A DNA stretch of 64,000 nucleotides from Dictyophora rubrovolvata (GCA_029959195.1 CP114120.1:2294001-2358000), one strand, 5' to 3'; shown: positions 15,001 through 28,164, counted from the first letter of the stretch. A program made the numbers and translations. The notes: generated by a model not told the origin, from the sequence alone.

Positions 15001-17686
15001 CATCGCTTTTGTTAATGTGGTTAAAGTTGACATCTTCGGCTACGTCACTCGGATCTCTTTTAGCACATCCATCTTTTTGGCACCTGCATGCGTTCGCTGC
15101 CAGTAAAAATGATATCTGCAACGTTACATCAGTCAACGACATAGGCAATTCTCCCTCGCCCGCAGTATTTTCGGAAAACGCTACACCCGTTTCAGTCTGG
15201 GGTGATGGATAAGTTAATTAATAACCCTAGCCTCAAAGGCGGGATCAAATGTGGATATACTCTATTCGCCTATGGGTTAATCGGTACACCGGGACGATAG
15301 TGAGTCATCTACACATACACTTGATTGTTCTACATTTCCATTCATTTACCGTTGAAGGTGCTAAAAATCATGGGATCATACAGCATGGCATTCAAATTGT
15401 CAACCACAATGTCAATCGGCTCTTCAAAGCTCACCAAAATATCAAATGATGAAGAAGATAACCCACAAGAAAATGGACGTTTTTTCTTGGCACCGGGAAT
15501 TATCTGCAACTGCTCTACAGGTCATATGCATTGACCCTTAAATACAGTGGGTCTATCAACATTATGTCGGTTGAGCGTTTTACTAATTCATAAACAACAC
15601 TTATTGACAACATTCACTACAAAGCTATATGCGGCTTATCACGTGCCAGTGTAACTTGAAATACTGGAAGCGTTGTAAAATTATAAGAACGCTACATTCA
15701 AAGCACATCAGAATTTCGGATCCCAACATCACCGACATCAAGACTGAATTAATTGACATGCTTTTTGGTCGTATCCCTTATTATTGGTTGTCAGCTCTAA
15801 AGTAATGAATAAAGAGTTTGCAACCATCATAATCTACATGCATATTAGGAGCAAATAACTCATAGCTGATAGAACCTTACTGATCACTTATGTATTTTAT
15901 AAAGCGAATGCAACTAATCAAAAGAGCCGTGTATAAGTCTACAATATGACAAATTCACATGTTTGCGCTCGACTTCAAGTTAATCCCTGTTTTTGAACTA
16001 AAGCATATGTATGGAATTCTGGGGGAGACTCGTGGTACCACTTTAATCAATCTTTGTATGAAATGAGATGCTAGTACATTGTGTTTGGTACGATCTTGTA
16101 AATCCGAACGAAATCGGCATAAGTTTCTGAACACAGACTCAGGTGAAACCACGCACTGTCGCCGGAGAAAGTTATGTTCCCGTGTAGACAGATTGTTGTC
16201 TTCATAACTCTATCTTGAGACTTAGCAAGGATTAATTGTCTAGAGCTGCAATCGATTTAGACTGAAACGGGAATGGCTTGTCCGGATCCAAAAGCACGAG
16301 AACACACCGAAAGCCTGTATGCTGACAGCAATGCAAGAAATCCAACTAATAAGGAAGCGCATGCAAAAGTGGGAAAGTTTTAGGAAGATCCGTATAACAT
16401 AGCCGAATGTGTTAACGATAACCACGTTAATAAAAAGCGAAATAGACGTTGTGGCGAGCTCGAACCTCTCTCAACGTGTTATCTTTCCTTAATCAGATAA
16501 GCGACAGAAGAGCCTGGTGGATTTCATTTCACCTTCGAAATCACCGTTATCACAATCACGGATTCAACAATTGAAAAAAGGGACGATCATGAGTGCGGGT
16601 CCAGGTTGTTAGTGAGGTTGGAAATAAGCACGTATTCTGGTAAATGGAAGGGAGAGACTTAACAATCTTCGAAGTCGGGCGTATGATTAAGACGTTTTAT
16701 TGCTATATCGAGCATGGGAATTAAGATGACGTTAGAAGGTTTACATGTTGACGATAACCCCTTGTCGATGGAAGGAATTTAGGAACAGGGGGCTTGAAAT
16801 GTAGAAAGTTTGACGGCAACTTGGTGAGGAAATGCAATATTCGGAGGGGTGCTTAATATTAAAAATTATTTAGGCCATATCAAGTACTAATGATTAAAGA
16901 ATTCCATATCGAGTTGAAAAGCTTAACAGAGAAAAAAAGCGGGAATTAGATATGCGTTATGGAAGCACCTTTAAGTGAAGAATGTGTCCCGGTAATGTTT
17001 ACTTTAACCTAAAGTAGTCCAGTGGGAAACAGATATAGGAACAGAATTAGGATAACCTAAACGGCGTACGCAAAAACGTGTTGGAAATGACGTTGATTCG
17101 AGACTTTTGACCACGCTTTTGGCCTCGTGTCTGGGATTTGGATTTGTAACTGCGTCGCGGTAGATAGCTGCATAATCGCCCTGTAACGTAATGCGACGTT
17201 TTTTCGTGTACTAGCTTCTACAAGCTTCGACTGCTTTTGAGAATCGCTTCCTGCTTAAATCAGTCTGAGAACACGTTGGGCGAGGTACCGCGCAAGAAAA
17301 AAAACCATATTGGAACAACATGAGTCCTGTTCCAGCCGACGCGAAACTATAATGTAACTGGAATATGCTTATTGGTACCGATTCTCGTTCCCAATGACCA
17401 ATCTAAATGTGAAAAACCTTGAATTGACTTTGGACAGTGCGGACTAGAGGACATGCATTAGTAAGCGGCTTGTCTTCAGCTGACGCGGCGTGACATCACA
17501 TGCATCACACGGACACGGAGACGTTGAGAGGAGAATCGTATACTCCAGCTCCCTCCCGATACAGTCATCTGGTCGTCATATTCCGCCAGAGCCGTTCTTC
17601 AGCATAAAGCATGTTAAACAAGTGATGCATTCAGTCAATTTTTTTGTCTTACAAACAGTTATACCTCCATCTGCAAGTAAATCAAT
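1..17686. other. Gene-poor region, no supported gene
   Basis: I read this stretch for spliced genes on both strands and found no run of exons that forms a recognisable protein. Open frames are short (at most 119 codons), overlap one another on both strands and lack family motifs. AT-rich tracts and small homopolymers are common. Nothing shows clear long terminal repeats, terminal inverted repeats or transposase or reverse-transcriptase motifs, although old degraded mobile elements would look like this. One minus-strand frame near 11,460-11,687 holds a P-loop-like motif and is discussed as a finding only. Confidence 0.6.
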
Positions 17687-19518
17687 ATGCAGGCTGCAGC
17701 CAATGCGTTTCAAGATGTAAGTCCGTTATAATTGAAAATATAGAAGAGGTTTAATCAAATTCATTAGAGGATGGGTCCTCTCCCGACAGACGCAAAGCCA
17801 GAGTATAAGCATCGAGAAGACGATTCCACTACTATGAAAGCTCTTGCCTGGTTAGACGCCATTACATCTTTCTGTTTGAAATAGTTGGTCTTATTTCTCT
17901 TTGATTACTAAAGGTTCGGAAATGAGGATGTTCGTGTTGTCGATGCCCCTATTCCAGAAATCACCCAAGACAATGATGTTATCCTTCAAGTCACTGGAAC
18001 CACCATATGCGGCTCTGACCTTCATTTGTATCATGGTGAAATCATGACCATGCAAAAGGGCGACATTTTGGGTCATGAATTTATGGGAAAGGTTGAAAAA
18101 GTTGGGAGAAACGTAAAGAACCTTCGGCCTGGGCAGCGTGTCGTCGCAAGTTTTCAAATCGCTTGCGGTGAATGTAGATATTGTAAAGAGAAACTCAGTT
18201 CGTTTTGTGATCGAACCAATACCTCTTCGTCAGTACAATCTTTCTATACTGATGGATTTGACCATGGTTTTACCGAAGCCTTAGGCTCCAAAACTATATG
18301 TATGGTCAAAGGGATGCCGGCTTCTTTGGTTACTCACATTTCACTGGAGGCTTTCCTGGTGGTCAAGCTGAGTACGTTAGAGTAAGTATCATCTTGTGGC
18401 GCGTCGAAACTGCCTTCAATTGAGTGCTTTTAGGTCCCTTTTGGTGACGTAAATCTTCTCCCGATTCCAGACAATGTCACGGACGAACAAGCCCTCTATC
18501 TGTCTGACGTCCTTCCAACCTCGTACCACTGCGTTGTTGACACTGGGGTCAAGGAAGGTGACGTTGTTGGTGTCTGGGTAAGTAACATCAGTAGGCCTAT
18601 AAAGGTTGCTGCTACCTTACTCATATATACAAGGGTCTTGGACCTATCGGCCAATGCGTCATCAAATGGGCCCAACTGAAAGGACCCTCTCGAATCATTG
18701 CTATCGATAACGACCCACAACGTCTCGAGTTTGCCAAAAAGAAGTCTGGAGTTGGGGCCGTCAACTTCAGTGTGGACAAAGATGTACCGAAGAAAATCAT
18801 GGAGTTAGTTCCTGGGGGCTTGGATGTCGCTCTTGACTGCGGTAAGTGAAAACAGGATTCAAGAAAACATTTGCGGTGCATTTAAAGGAAGTTGTTTAGG
18901 CTCTTTCCACACGCCCAAGACAATTCTGCATAAAGTTCAGAAGACCCTTATGTTGGAGACGGATGTTCCAGAAACATTGAATGAAGCTATTCTTTCGGTG
19001 CGAAAGGTTGGTCGCATTGGGATCATTGCGGCATAGTAAGTGTCTCATTGATTGCGAATCATTAAGATGCTGATGAAGATATAGTTCTGGATTCACCAAT
19101 GGCTTCAACATCGGTGCAGTGATGAAGAAGGGTATCCGACTGATTGGAAATGGTCAAGGTGAGAAACGTTGAACTTTTGTTGAAGTTAGAGAGGCAGTTT
19201 TCAAGTGTAATATGCCAGCTCCTGTTCACCGCTACTGGAAGGAGATCCTGAACGATTATATCATTCCTGGCAAGTTTGACCCAACGTTTATGATCAGTCA
19301 TCGTGTACCCATTGAAGACTTGTAAGTGTATTTCTCCACAATCATAATGGTACTTGAGTAATGTTTGAAACAGAGACAAGCTCTACAAGGCATTCGACAA
19401 GCACAAAGACGGCGTCGAAAAGGTCTTTATTCAAACGCAATTCTCGCCACCTCCGATGCATGGGACACCACCCCTGACCCGAGTTGATGAGTGGGGCTCA
19501 AGCAGAGAAACTAGATAA
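17687..19518 (+). CDS. Zinc-dependent alcohol dehydrogenase, glutathione-independent formaldehyde dehydrogenase type
   Basis: Ten exons: 17687-17716, 17768-17850, 17914-18228, 18285-18381, 18434-18577, 18634-18841, 18900-19035, 19085-19158, 19219-19321 and 19374-19518. They sum to 1335 nt (444 residues). The product is a medium-chain dehydrogenase that oxidises an aldehyde or alcohol with NAD. Visible motifs are CGSDLH and GHEF (catalytic zinc site), the cysteine cluster CGECRYC...FC (structural zinc), the Rossmann loop GLGPIG and the block GQRDAGFFGYSHFTGG typical of this subfamily. A stop codon lies in frame just before the chosen ATG, and the short N-terminal extension before MKALAW (second ATG at 17834) is usual in fungal homologues. 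All introns are 49-63 bases. The true substrate cannot be told from sequence; formaldehyde is the family-level guess. A second medium-chain dehydrogenase lies 2 kb downstream on the same strand. Confidence 0.9.
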
Positions 19519-21492
19519 AGGCGCAGGTGTACTATGTATGTAGGAGGGAATGCGAGTGCTGAAGCTGCAAATTGACTTGTTAGCTACAGCACTAGTCGTG
19601 TAAAATCTAATCATTATGTGGATATTGAATTGTGTCGTTTTTTTTTGTGAGATCTGACGCGAACGCGATCTGACGACTGAAATGATGGGTTTGAACCTTT
19701 CGCAGCGCACCAGCAAGTCTAACGCGTGGATGTCACCGCACTGGCAGACGCGACTCGTCGCGCGCCAAACTCACTCTAGACTTCTCAAAAACTTCCAGAG
19801 TTTCTTCACTCTAAATCGAATCACGGATTAACTGATACGTAGATTTCATCAATGTTCGTGTGCGTATTCAATGAACTTCTCGTCACAGTTGTTTTTGATC
19901 CTGACAAGTACAATGTTCAGCTGCCTGATGGTTACCTGAATGTATGAGATTCTGCAAGTGTAGACGACACGACACGATAGTCAAGGACCCTACAGCCCTT
20001 CAGCTTCCTAGTTTCTAAAAGGAAGGGATTTTTGCGAATAACGAAATGAAAGAAGGCCACATGGTGGTCGTTTGGCACGGTCGGAAAGATCTCACAATTC
20101 AACGAAGTTACCATTACTATGAATTGATGCCAAATATTTCTGCCAAAGCTCGATTCATAAACAGAAACCGGAGAAATCGCATCACGGTTTCAATTGAGGA
20201 AGGTTTCCCTTTGTTTCTTTTTTCGCCCTCCCCCTTACAAATGATCACGACATGCGCGGTTCAGCTGGGAAACTTGCAGACCTTACCTTTCACGGCTTTT
20301 CAGGGTGATTATCCGACGTGGTAAGTTTTGCTTTCACAAAAATAACTACCTGGCTGATGCTGTTTATGTCTTAATATACTCTACGTCCGAAGAACCATGG
20401 ATTTAATCTTGATAACTCTAAAATCCACATGCTCCAACTTAACGGCGGTCAATAGGAAACATCTTTGTCAATCGGTCTCAGTTCTAAGGCACATCTGTCG
20501 GATGCAGAGATATCAATTAAGACTACGGAGGTGGTTCCCTTGAACGGTTGGAAGAAAGCTGTCTATCAATGAATGGTGGTGTGTCGGTACCATGAGTTTA
20601 GGCGCACATCAATCTTGACTGATTAATGTTTCAATCCGACAGCTTTCGACAAGTTTATTGATTTTACATCTGTCTGTTGCTTCGTTATCAGATATGAAAG
20701 ACATTCTATCTTTATATTTCAAATCGATCGCGATAGATCCTCAGGAATACTTGTCGTCTTTCAGACTTTTATGCTGTCAGTACCAACCGAAATCACGAAA
20801 TGCTTCTACGTTAAGGGTTTCCGAAAATAGGTTCTATTTCTCATCTCGTTGAAATAACGATATGTCATTGGGTCCCATATGGAGTCCTCAATTATTATGT
20901 TAAAAACCATGACCGCACAATCAGAATTTCCAATAGGGATTGCTTGTCTTTCCCAATCAAATACTGTGGTATCAAAGACAGGTGGATGAGTTCGATTAAA
21001 CCTGATTAAGATTTGCTGATCGTGCTTATTTTAGCAAAGTCGAGAATTGATAGTAGACCACCTCTTTAATTCGGTTTTGATATAAGATTATATTCCATTC
21101 CCGTGCTGAGGAACTGTATGAGTATTCATATGTATGTGTCCTATGACTGGTGGGAAGTCGATGTACTTTATTCGGACTCCTTGAGTAAGAAACCTGTTAC
21201 CCATTGAGACCTAGTAGTTACTCATTCCACAGCAAAATCTGTATTAAAGAACACGAAATGATAATTGAGCATATTCACCTTTCATTAAAGGAGAAACGGA
21301 CAGCAAAATGACTGCCGTTTTGCTGTTTCGCCAGTCATTTCACTGAAAGTGAAGACAGTAAAAAGGTCTTGAAATGGCCTACTCTCATCTCCTATTGGCT
21401 GGGCCGCGGCGGTCCGGGGCCGAAGAATTTTCGACATCCGGTGACCATTGAATTGTAGCCGACTGCTCGTCATCGTTCTCTCTCTCTCACCC
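19519..21492. other. Intergenic between two dehydrogenases
   Basis: About 2 kb without a supported gene. A 92-codon plus-strand frame at 20046-20324 has no recognisable motif and no convincing neighbouring exons. The last 100 bases before 21,493 are pyrimidine-rich, as expected for a fungal promoter. Confidence 0.5.
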
Positions 21493-23414
21493 ATGGCTAC
21501 TCTTTCGCAAGATAACAAATCGTTCGTCCTTCGCGCAATTAACGATACCGTCTTCGAACAGCGGCCTATTCCCGAATGTACGTCAATGTGCTTCTCAAGT
21601 GTTCTATATCAGGGCTAGCTCACTTTGTTTGGTTTTAGTGAAGGCGAATGAAGTCCTTGTTGCTGTGAAGAAGACTGGTGTGTCTCATGACACCTTTGAT
21701 CTCATTCGTTGATCTGTTTGAATCGCGACTTCTTAGGCATTTGCGGATCTGATGTAGGTGGATTAGATATCGTTGTATGCAACCCGCCTTTTAATCGATC
21801 GCGATCGTTCAGGTTCATTATCTGGTCCATGGGCGCATAGGAGACTTCATTGTCAAAAAACCAATGGTACACAGACGTTTTAGCACTCACAGTATCGAAT
21901 CATTCTTGATGGACTCGCTTCTGTACAGGTTTTGGGACATGAATCAGCTGGTGTCATTGCGCAAGGTACGGCCCAGCGATTGATTCATGATAATAAATCA
22001 TCGTAAAACCGCAATTTGTGTAGTTGGTTCTGCTGTAAAACATCTCCAAGTAGGCCAACGGGTCGCCGTAGAGCCCGGTGCGACGTGTCGCATCTGCGAT
22101 GCCTGCAAAGCTGGCCATTATGAGGTGTGTCCAGCTTATGGCGAACTACTCGTTCAATCAACATAATTCTCTATTAGCTCTGCCCGGATATTGAATTTGC
22201 TGCTACACCCCCATACGATGGGACTTTGGGAAGATATTACCGTATCCCGTCAGACCTTGCATACCCTTTACCAGAAAACCTCTCATTAGAAGACGGTGCG
22301 ATGGTACGAGCCAATAATATGATCCTGTTTACAACTTCCCAGGCGAAAATTCTTTAGATGGAACCGCTTGCAGTTGCAGTACACTCCCTCGTTCATATAG
22401 GTGGTATCCGAACAAATCAAAATGTTGCGATTTTCGGTGCAGGTAAAGTTTTTACTCTTTACTGGATAAAAACCCACACTCCTATCAATTGATACTCAAA
22501 TAATATTGCTGTGATTTCTAATAGGTCCCGTTGGTCTACTCTGTCTTGCAGTAGCAAAAGCTTTTGGTGCAAAGCGTATTATTGCTGTGGATATTGTCGA
22601 GTCGCGTCTCAAATTTGCAAAGAGCTATGCCGCAACTGATGTATATCTTCCCGTCAAACCCAATGCCGGTGAATCTACCATAGAGTATTCACGTCGCAAC
22701 GCTGAGGAGATGAAACGTGCTCTTGGATTGACTGACAGAGGTCGTGGAAGCGTTGATATTGTTCTTGATGCTAGTGGTGCCGAAGTCAGTATCCAAACTG
22801 GAATAATATTGGCTAGGGAAGGAGGTAATAATAGATTTCTTTGCTCGGTGCCTGAAAGTTTGACTGATCTCTGTTCTCAGGAACACTGATTCAGGTTGGC
22901 ATGGGCAAATCTGAAGTCGTCATCCCAATGTAAGACAATTCCATCCATTTGTTGAGACTGACTTCCAACCCTTTCACAGTACTCTTTTGCTCGCCAAGCA
23001 ATTGACCTTGAAAGGAAGCTTCCGGTTTGTTTGATTCAAGAGTTAACCTTCATGCTACAACTCTCTCACATTTTTATATTTTTAGATATGGCGTACGTCT
23101 TCCTAGAAATACCACAGGGTATTTGTCTCATAGAAATTATTTATATCACAGGCGGGCGATTATCCCCTCGCAATTGAACTCGCAGCGCAAGGCAAAGTCG
23201 ACTTGAAGCCATTAGTCACACATCGGTGAGTACACTATACCTTTTGATGACAGTTGTCTCGATCTTTCTATCATTTATTTTCTCTATAATCAGGTTTACT
23301 TTCGAAGATGCTGTTACTGCGTTCGAGGTGACGCGTTCAGGGAAAAGTCAAGACGGAAAAGGCGTCATCAAAGCTGTCATTTCGGGTCCAGATGTCGATG
23401 TCAACGAGAATTGA
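21493..23414 (+). CDS. NAD-dependent polyol dehydrogenase (xylitol/sorbitol dehydrogenase type)
   Basis: Fourteen exons: 21493-21577, 21639-21677, 21737-21753, 21813-21866, 21929-21965, 22024-22124, 22178-22303, 22358-22442, 22525-22824, 22881-22929, 22980-23024, 23086-23092, 23152-23225 and 23294-23414. They total 1140 nt (379 residues), the usual family length. The enzyme converts a sugar alcohol such as xylitol or sorbitol to the ketose in pentose/polyol catabolism, in the cytosol. Motifs seen: CGSDVHY and GHES (catalytic zinc), CRICDAC...C (structural zinc, four cysteines kept), EPLAVAVH, the Rossmann loop GAGPVGLL, and an acidic residue after the second strand (AVDIVESR) that favours NAD over NADP. 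Exon 12 is only 7 bases, yet it is needed to restore the conserved FRYG-GDYP block. Xylitol, L-arabinitol and sorbitol specificities cannot be separated here. Confidence 0.92.
23086..23092 (+). other. 7-base microexon of the polyol dehydrogenase
   Basis: The seven bases encode the end of an arginine codon plus Tyr-Gly. They are flanked by an AG acceptor (intron 23025-23085) and a GT donor (intron 23093-23151). Skipping them shifts the frame and removes the conserved Tyr-Gly that precedes GDYP in this family. Confidence 0.8.
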
Positions 23415-24337
23415 TATATCAGATATAAAACCTGCTCAAGCCATAGGATATCCGGGAAAAAAATCATTTTTGTAAGTAAGTTCTAGAATGTGGGTTTGGG
23501 AGAATATCCTCGTAGCTTTTGAATGTGAAAACAAAAGGATTGTATATCGAAGTCAGATTGGTTTGTACATGATGGACCAACAACAAATAAACCGTTTTTT
23601 TGGTATTGTTTACCATTTATTACTGCGGTTCACGGCGTCCAGATTCAATCTCACCTCTTCGCCGATCCTCCAGAGCACAAACCCAGATCACTGATGCATC
23701 CTCCATATTCCAGCAACCTAGCGGGGTTCCTGCTGTTGGGCGCAAACATTTCTGTTACCATAGGGTCAGTAGCTGAGATGTGAGCTCTAGTTCACTTGTG
23801 ATTCTGACATGATTATCAACTTTTTGATTGATCGCAGCCCCTTAATGTTAGGATGAGCCGGGTTTCCGTCTCCTCATGTTATCATGATGGTTGTTGACAC
23901 AACAAACAATATAGTCACATGAGCAAGGCATATTGCATTCTTGGCTTGAATTTATTTCAAACTGGATATTGCGGACACCGGCCATTTGTGTTCGATCTCC
24001 CTTGTCATTGAATGGAAGTACTAAAAAACATCAGGCGGGTTAGCCTTGGGCTTGATGACCATTTTCTTATCTTGATGATATGCCACATGGGACATTAGGC
24101 CGCTCAATTCTGACTTGACTTGTATTCATTTTATCAAGTCCCCTATTGTTTTTCCGGTGAATCAGAGCTGTAATCCTGTGCCGCTACAGCCTATTTCGGA
24201 ACCGATGGCACCTAAGTCAATGGATTACCGATTAGGATTCATTTCGGAATTTACCTAGTTCAAGGGACATAAAAGCCTGAGCTTTTCATCGAGATCGTAG
24301 TTCGTCCCCGTCTTCAACATCGTCTTTTCAGTGTATC
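23415..24337. other. Intergenic, no gene seen
   Basis: The stretch has no supported exon or repeat. A TATA-like CATAAAA about 70 bases before 24,338 and a pyrimidine-rich tract suggest a promoter for the small frame that follows. Confidence 0.5.
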
Positions 24338-24499
24338 ATGAACTTTAACTTGTCAAATTTCCTATCTCGAGCTTTAATTCCTATTATCCTGCTTACAGTG
24401 GCACATGCCAGCCCTGTGGAACTCAGCGCCGATTGCTTAACCGGCCCCGGGGAGACTGGCGCACCGTCCGAGCGATTTAAATGTCCTAATGGCTTTTAG
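24338..24499 (+). CDS. Possible small secreted peptide, perhaps truncated
   Basis: A 53-codon frame too short for usual gene finding. It begins with a short polar stretch, then a hydrophobic core (ALIPIILLTVAHA) with a plausible signal-peptidase site near residue 24, and two cysteines in the mature part (ADC and KCPNGF). A CATAAAA box lies about 70 bases upstream of the ATG. After the TAG the same frame stays open for about 35 codons and carries GNCC and YLC motifs. The CP-GF then CC spacing recalls fungal cysteine-rich small secreted proteins, so the stop may be a nonsense mutation or the ORF may be a decayed member. Function is unknown. Confidence 0.4.
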   Translation: MNFNLSNFLSRALIPIILLTVAHASPVELSADCLTGPGETGAPSERFKCPNGF

Positions 24500-25757
24500 G
24501 CATATATGTATTACTGGTTCGGCAATTGTTGCCAGTATCGATATTTATGCCGAGCAGAAACCAACTTGGTATACATACATCTATTACTTTGCGTTGTATA
24601 AATGGTTCCCCCGCTGACTGATGTTGCTTTCCTCAAGCTCGCATTCTTTTTCCTTCGGTCCGTTCGTTCGGGGGTTGCATTGCGTTTATTTATGTTACGC
24701 CAAACAGGGAGTTGAAGATACATAACTCCTCGCCTTAACCTATTTATCCACACCTTTCTCAAACAATATCAGGTTATGTTCGTTATATTACGTGTTATGG
24801 TCCTAAAAGCATAAAGCCTATTTAATATTCCCGTATATGTATGTATGTATTATCCAAGAGAAGCTGCAAATATGCCATAGTCAATTTAGCCAGAGCTGAC
24901 TGTAATTGAGATCTGGTCTACATAATGAGTCTGGCAATGCCTTGACTACACTACCCAATATCCGTCCCAGAGTGATTGGTCTAGAAAAAGACCTTGTGCG
25001 TTGATAGTGTGCTCTTGAAGATGAAAGACAGCGGATCAGCTGTACTATGTATTACTGAGCCCTTCTTTCGATTGCCAGTGGGGACCGGGAGACCCGCTGG
25101 GGATTTGAGCAAGATTGGTCAATCCACTTGTTGGCTGATTGATATCGCTAGGTTCTTTTTAGGTGAGGGGACACTATTTCAGTAGTCAAACACATGATTT
25201 ATCCTGAGAAAACAAAGCTGCCCCGGGTCCTACTAGGAGTCTGAGATGAGGTTTTTTCTCAAGAACTGCTGGTATTCATTTCCGAAGGTTTGCCATTTGA
25301 GACTCTGTTGGGAAGTCATAGATACCATCTATACGAGTCTACTGATGAGAATGATATCCGAGATTAGTAACACCCGGAAACCCAACAGAAACCCTGCAGA
25401 TAAAAGGGATACAGACAGCGTAAAGTTTAATTTGCATTGAGATAGCTATAGTAGAAAAAGTCTCAGAGTCCGTAGTCTTTGCTTAGGTCGTCAATGTGCT
25501 GTGCAATTCCTGGGGGACTTGTGTAAATTGGGACTGGGAGTTAAGTTTGAAGTCTCGAGAAAAGCTACCCGATCATCATCATGCCGTTCTCGGCTCACTC
25601 CCGTCTTCGCGTCCGAACTACGCGGCATTGTCACTTCATCACCTAGTACTACCCGCTCACCTCGTCATGTCCATGGTTTTGACCTATTTAATCTTTCGAA
25701 GTTCATTCTTTTTGAATGTCAATACTCTAGGCCTAGTGTGCTAGCTATTTCATAAAG
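24500..25757. other. Intergenic; distal part is a duplicated promoter region
   Basis: No gene is supported. A short (ATGT)n run lies near 24,836. From about 25,565 the sequence resembles the region just upstream of the RasGEF gene (29,050 onward), including the shared string ATCATCATGCCGTTCTCGGCT near 25,575, so the promoter and leader were duplicated with the SH3 gene. Confidence 0.6.
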
Positions 25758-26558
25758 ATGATATCGCCAATTCAGTCCAACTCAACTGCGCCGGGTTATA
25801 TTGTCTCATCGCCGTCGTCGTCGTTGTCGCTCCAGTCTCCATTGACTCCGACTCAAAATTATTCACCAGTAAGCAGGACACGAGGACCGGGAGATTGCCC
25901 TGTCTCGACAAACTATTTCTCATCTGATCCTTCTTCTCCTTCGGTGTCGTCTACATATGTGCACCTGGATGGCTCGACATATGAAGACCAAGAGAACCAT
26001 GATGGTATGACCCCCCCGCTAAATTATGACTTAAATTTTTGTTAACCAGTTTGAATGCAAGATGAAGTAGATAGATTCTACGATGATGGCAGTTATACTG
26101 ACCTAAACGTCAATGATATATACGACGACGATTTGGCAGGTGATGCGCCATTTTCGTACTACGATACGCCTGCATTTGAGGAAGCTCTGCCTTTCTATGT
26201 TCTGGCGTTGTACGACTTTACTGAGAAATATCAAGAAGGCATCCTCCCATTTCAGAAAGGAGATTTATTCGAGATTATCAATATTCAAACCTCGGGCTGG
26301 TGGGGTGCACAACCAATTGACGATTCCGGAGCTACTAGTATAATTACTAGTAAACGTCAAGGGCACTCTGAATTTGAAGAGGGTCAAGCAAGAACTGGTT
26401 GGATTTCTAGCGCGTTTGTCAACGTCGTTCCGGCTTATTTGGTTCAACGTTTGAAAGATACACCTCGCGAGCACCGTATCTCGACTTATAATCGAGCGGA
26501 GCTTTTTGTGGACTCGCTCGGAGGTGTTGATTCATTCATTCAGTATTTGTATCGTTGA
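25758..26558 (+). CDS. Free-standing SH3-domain protein, partial paralogue of the neighbouring RasGEF
   Basis: Two exons, 25758-26004 and 26062-26558, total 744 nt (247 residues); the 57-base intron has GTATGA...GCAAG borders. The first ~130 residues are Ser/Pro-rich, then acidic and Tyr-rich, and likely disordered. An SH3 domain follows, with ALPFYVLALYDF, FQKGDLFEI, SGWWGAQ and GWISSAFVNVVP. The tail LKDTPREHRIS matches the RasGEF paralogue at 29.3 kb closely and ends shortly after it. It has the N-terminal third of that protein but no RasGEF domains. The copy gained or kept an intron that the large gene lacks at this place. It probably binds the same proline-rich partners; a competing or regulatory role is inference only. 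Confidence 0.8.
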
Positions 26559-28164
26559 CTTCGTTATTATTCCAGAGGTAGCCTTCTCTTTGAGTGGATT
26601 TAGGTTTAGGGTTGGTTTCATTGGTTAAAATTAATATATACTTGAAAATGTAAGGGTCCTTATGTGGGTATTGACAAATGTACATAGATCAAACTAATAT
26701 TTTCTCTTGCCGATTCGATGAACGAGATTAACTTCTCCGAAGTAATTGTAGAGTGCATGTGGGTGCATGTGCCGATATAATTGAAGAAATATAGATATTT
26801 AGCTACACAGCTCTCGCAATTATAAAGCCTTCAGCTTCACCGTTTGCGCGACTCCGGATGCCTACCTTGTCTTCCTACCCATTGAGTTGTATTGAGTGAT
26901 TGGGTCATGTTGTTTGTTGGCCATGGTCCCTTGTTCCGATATGCCCGCACACTCGTTTTGCACAAATAAAGACGACGGAGGTGTCTTCTTCGCCCTCGAC
27001 GAAGCTGGCAAACAAAAACTTGATCGTCGGTGAATTTTATATTGTCAATGACGACTTACAAGTTCCTTGATAATCTTGGAATTAATCAGATGCGGCTACT
27101 AGGTCGACGGGGGTTTGGCGATGTTGCATGTCGCTGCTTTTCATTTTGTCAAATGCCTCGGAAATGATGACACGTACTTGTATATCACCATACTAGTACG
27201 CGATATATGTTATTTATCATTTATATTCATGGTTGAACGAACCTGAGTTAAATGCAAAATTTCACCACCGACGCCACCGCCATGCTATTCTGAGACGATT
27301 GGTCAATTATGGGGGAAAAGCGACACGCAAATGGCAACAGAGAACGAGTACTGCATGATACAAGTCATATATTGAATAGATATGCCCTGTGCCTTGTCCA
27401 AACTGACAAGTACAAGGCAAGATCTCGATGGACACAGCCACTGCACCCAGACCCGACTGCTTACTTTTAAATACATACCGCCGTTCCTTTTTTTTATCAT
27501 AAAATGTCCGCCTGCGCGTGTGATTGAACTTGTGGCAAATGTGCGGAGTATGATCTCTGTGTAATAAGAATGTGTGACAAACTGGTGATAATGCACTTTC
27601 GTTGATCATGTTAGAGTCCACATGAGACGTGTCGCCTTACCAGAATTTATCAGTCTGTGTTTATTCGCCTTCTAACTTTGTGGCTTAAGGTCCTATGTTC
27701 CCAGATAGGTAAATATCAGACGTACCAGAATCTTGATGTGATTGATATTAAAAAGGAGACCATATTAATCAAGTTTCGTTTGCCATTTGGTCTAGTGGAG
27801 TTAAAATCGTTTCATACGAGTCTCCAAGTGTTGATGATTAATTGGTTATTGAGATTTGGTGTCAACGTCTGGAGAGGTAGGTGTATGACTTTCTCCGAAC
27901 GCGGAACGGGGGGGGGGTACCAAACTCGGTTGTAAGGATTCACCGGATCTGTCGGAACAAGGGGGTTCTTCTCTCTAGGTTTTTGACATACCACTAACCG
28001 GAAATTGATTATTCGCGCAACCGAATAGTTAATCGCTTGCTACACATTGACGCATGTAACAGCGTTTAGGTATGATCGGCGTTGCGCGCGCAAGAGCTAT
28101 TGTGCGACGGTGAGGCAATGAAAATCATGGTGATTTTGTGTCAAAAGAAGTTAAACGTGACGAA

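Noticed and set aside
20046-20324. 92-codon frame between the dehydrogenases
   Set aside because: No known motif, no supporting exons and no codon pattern distinct from noncoding sequence.
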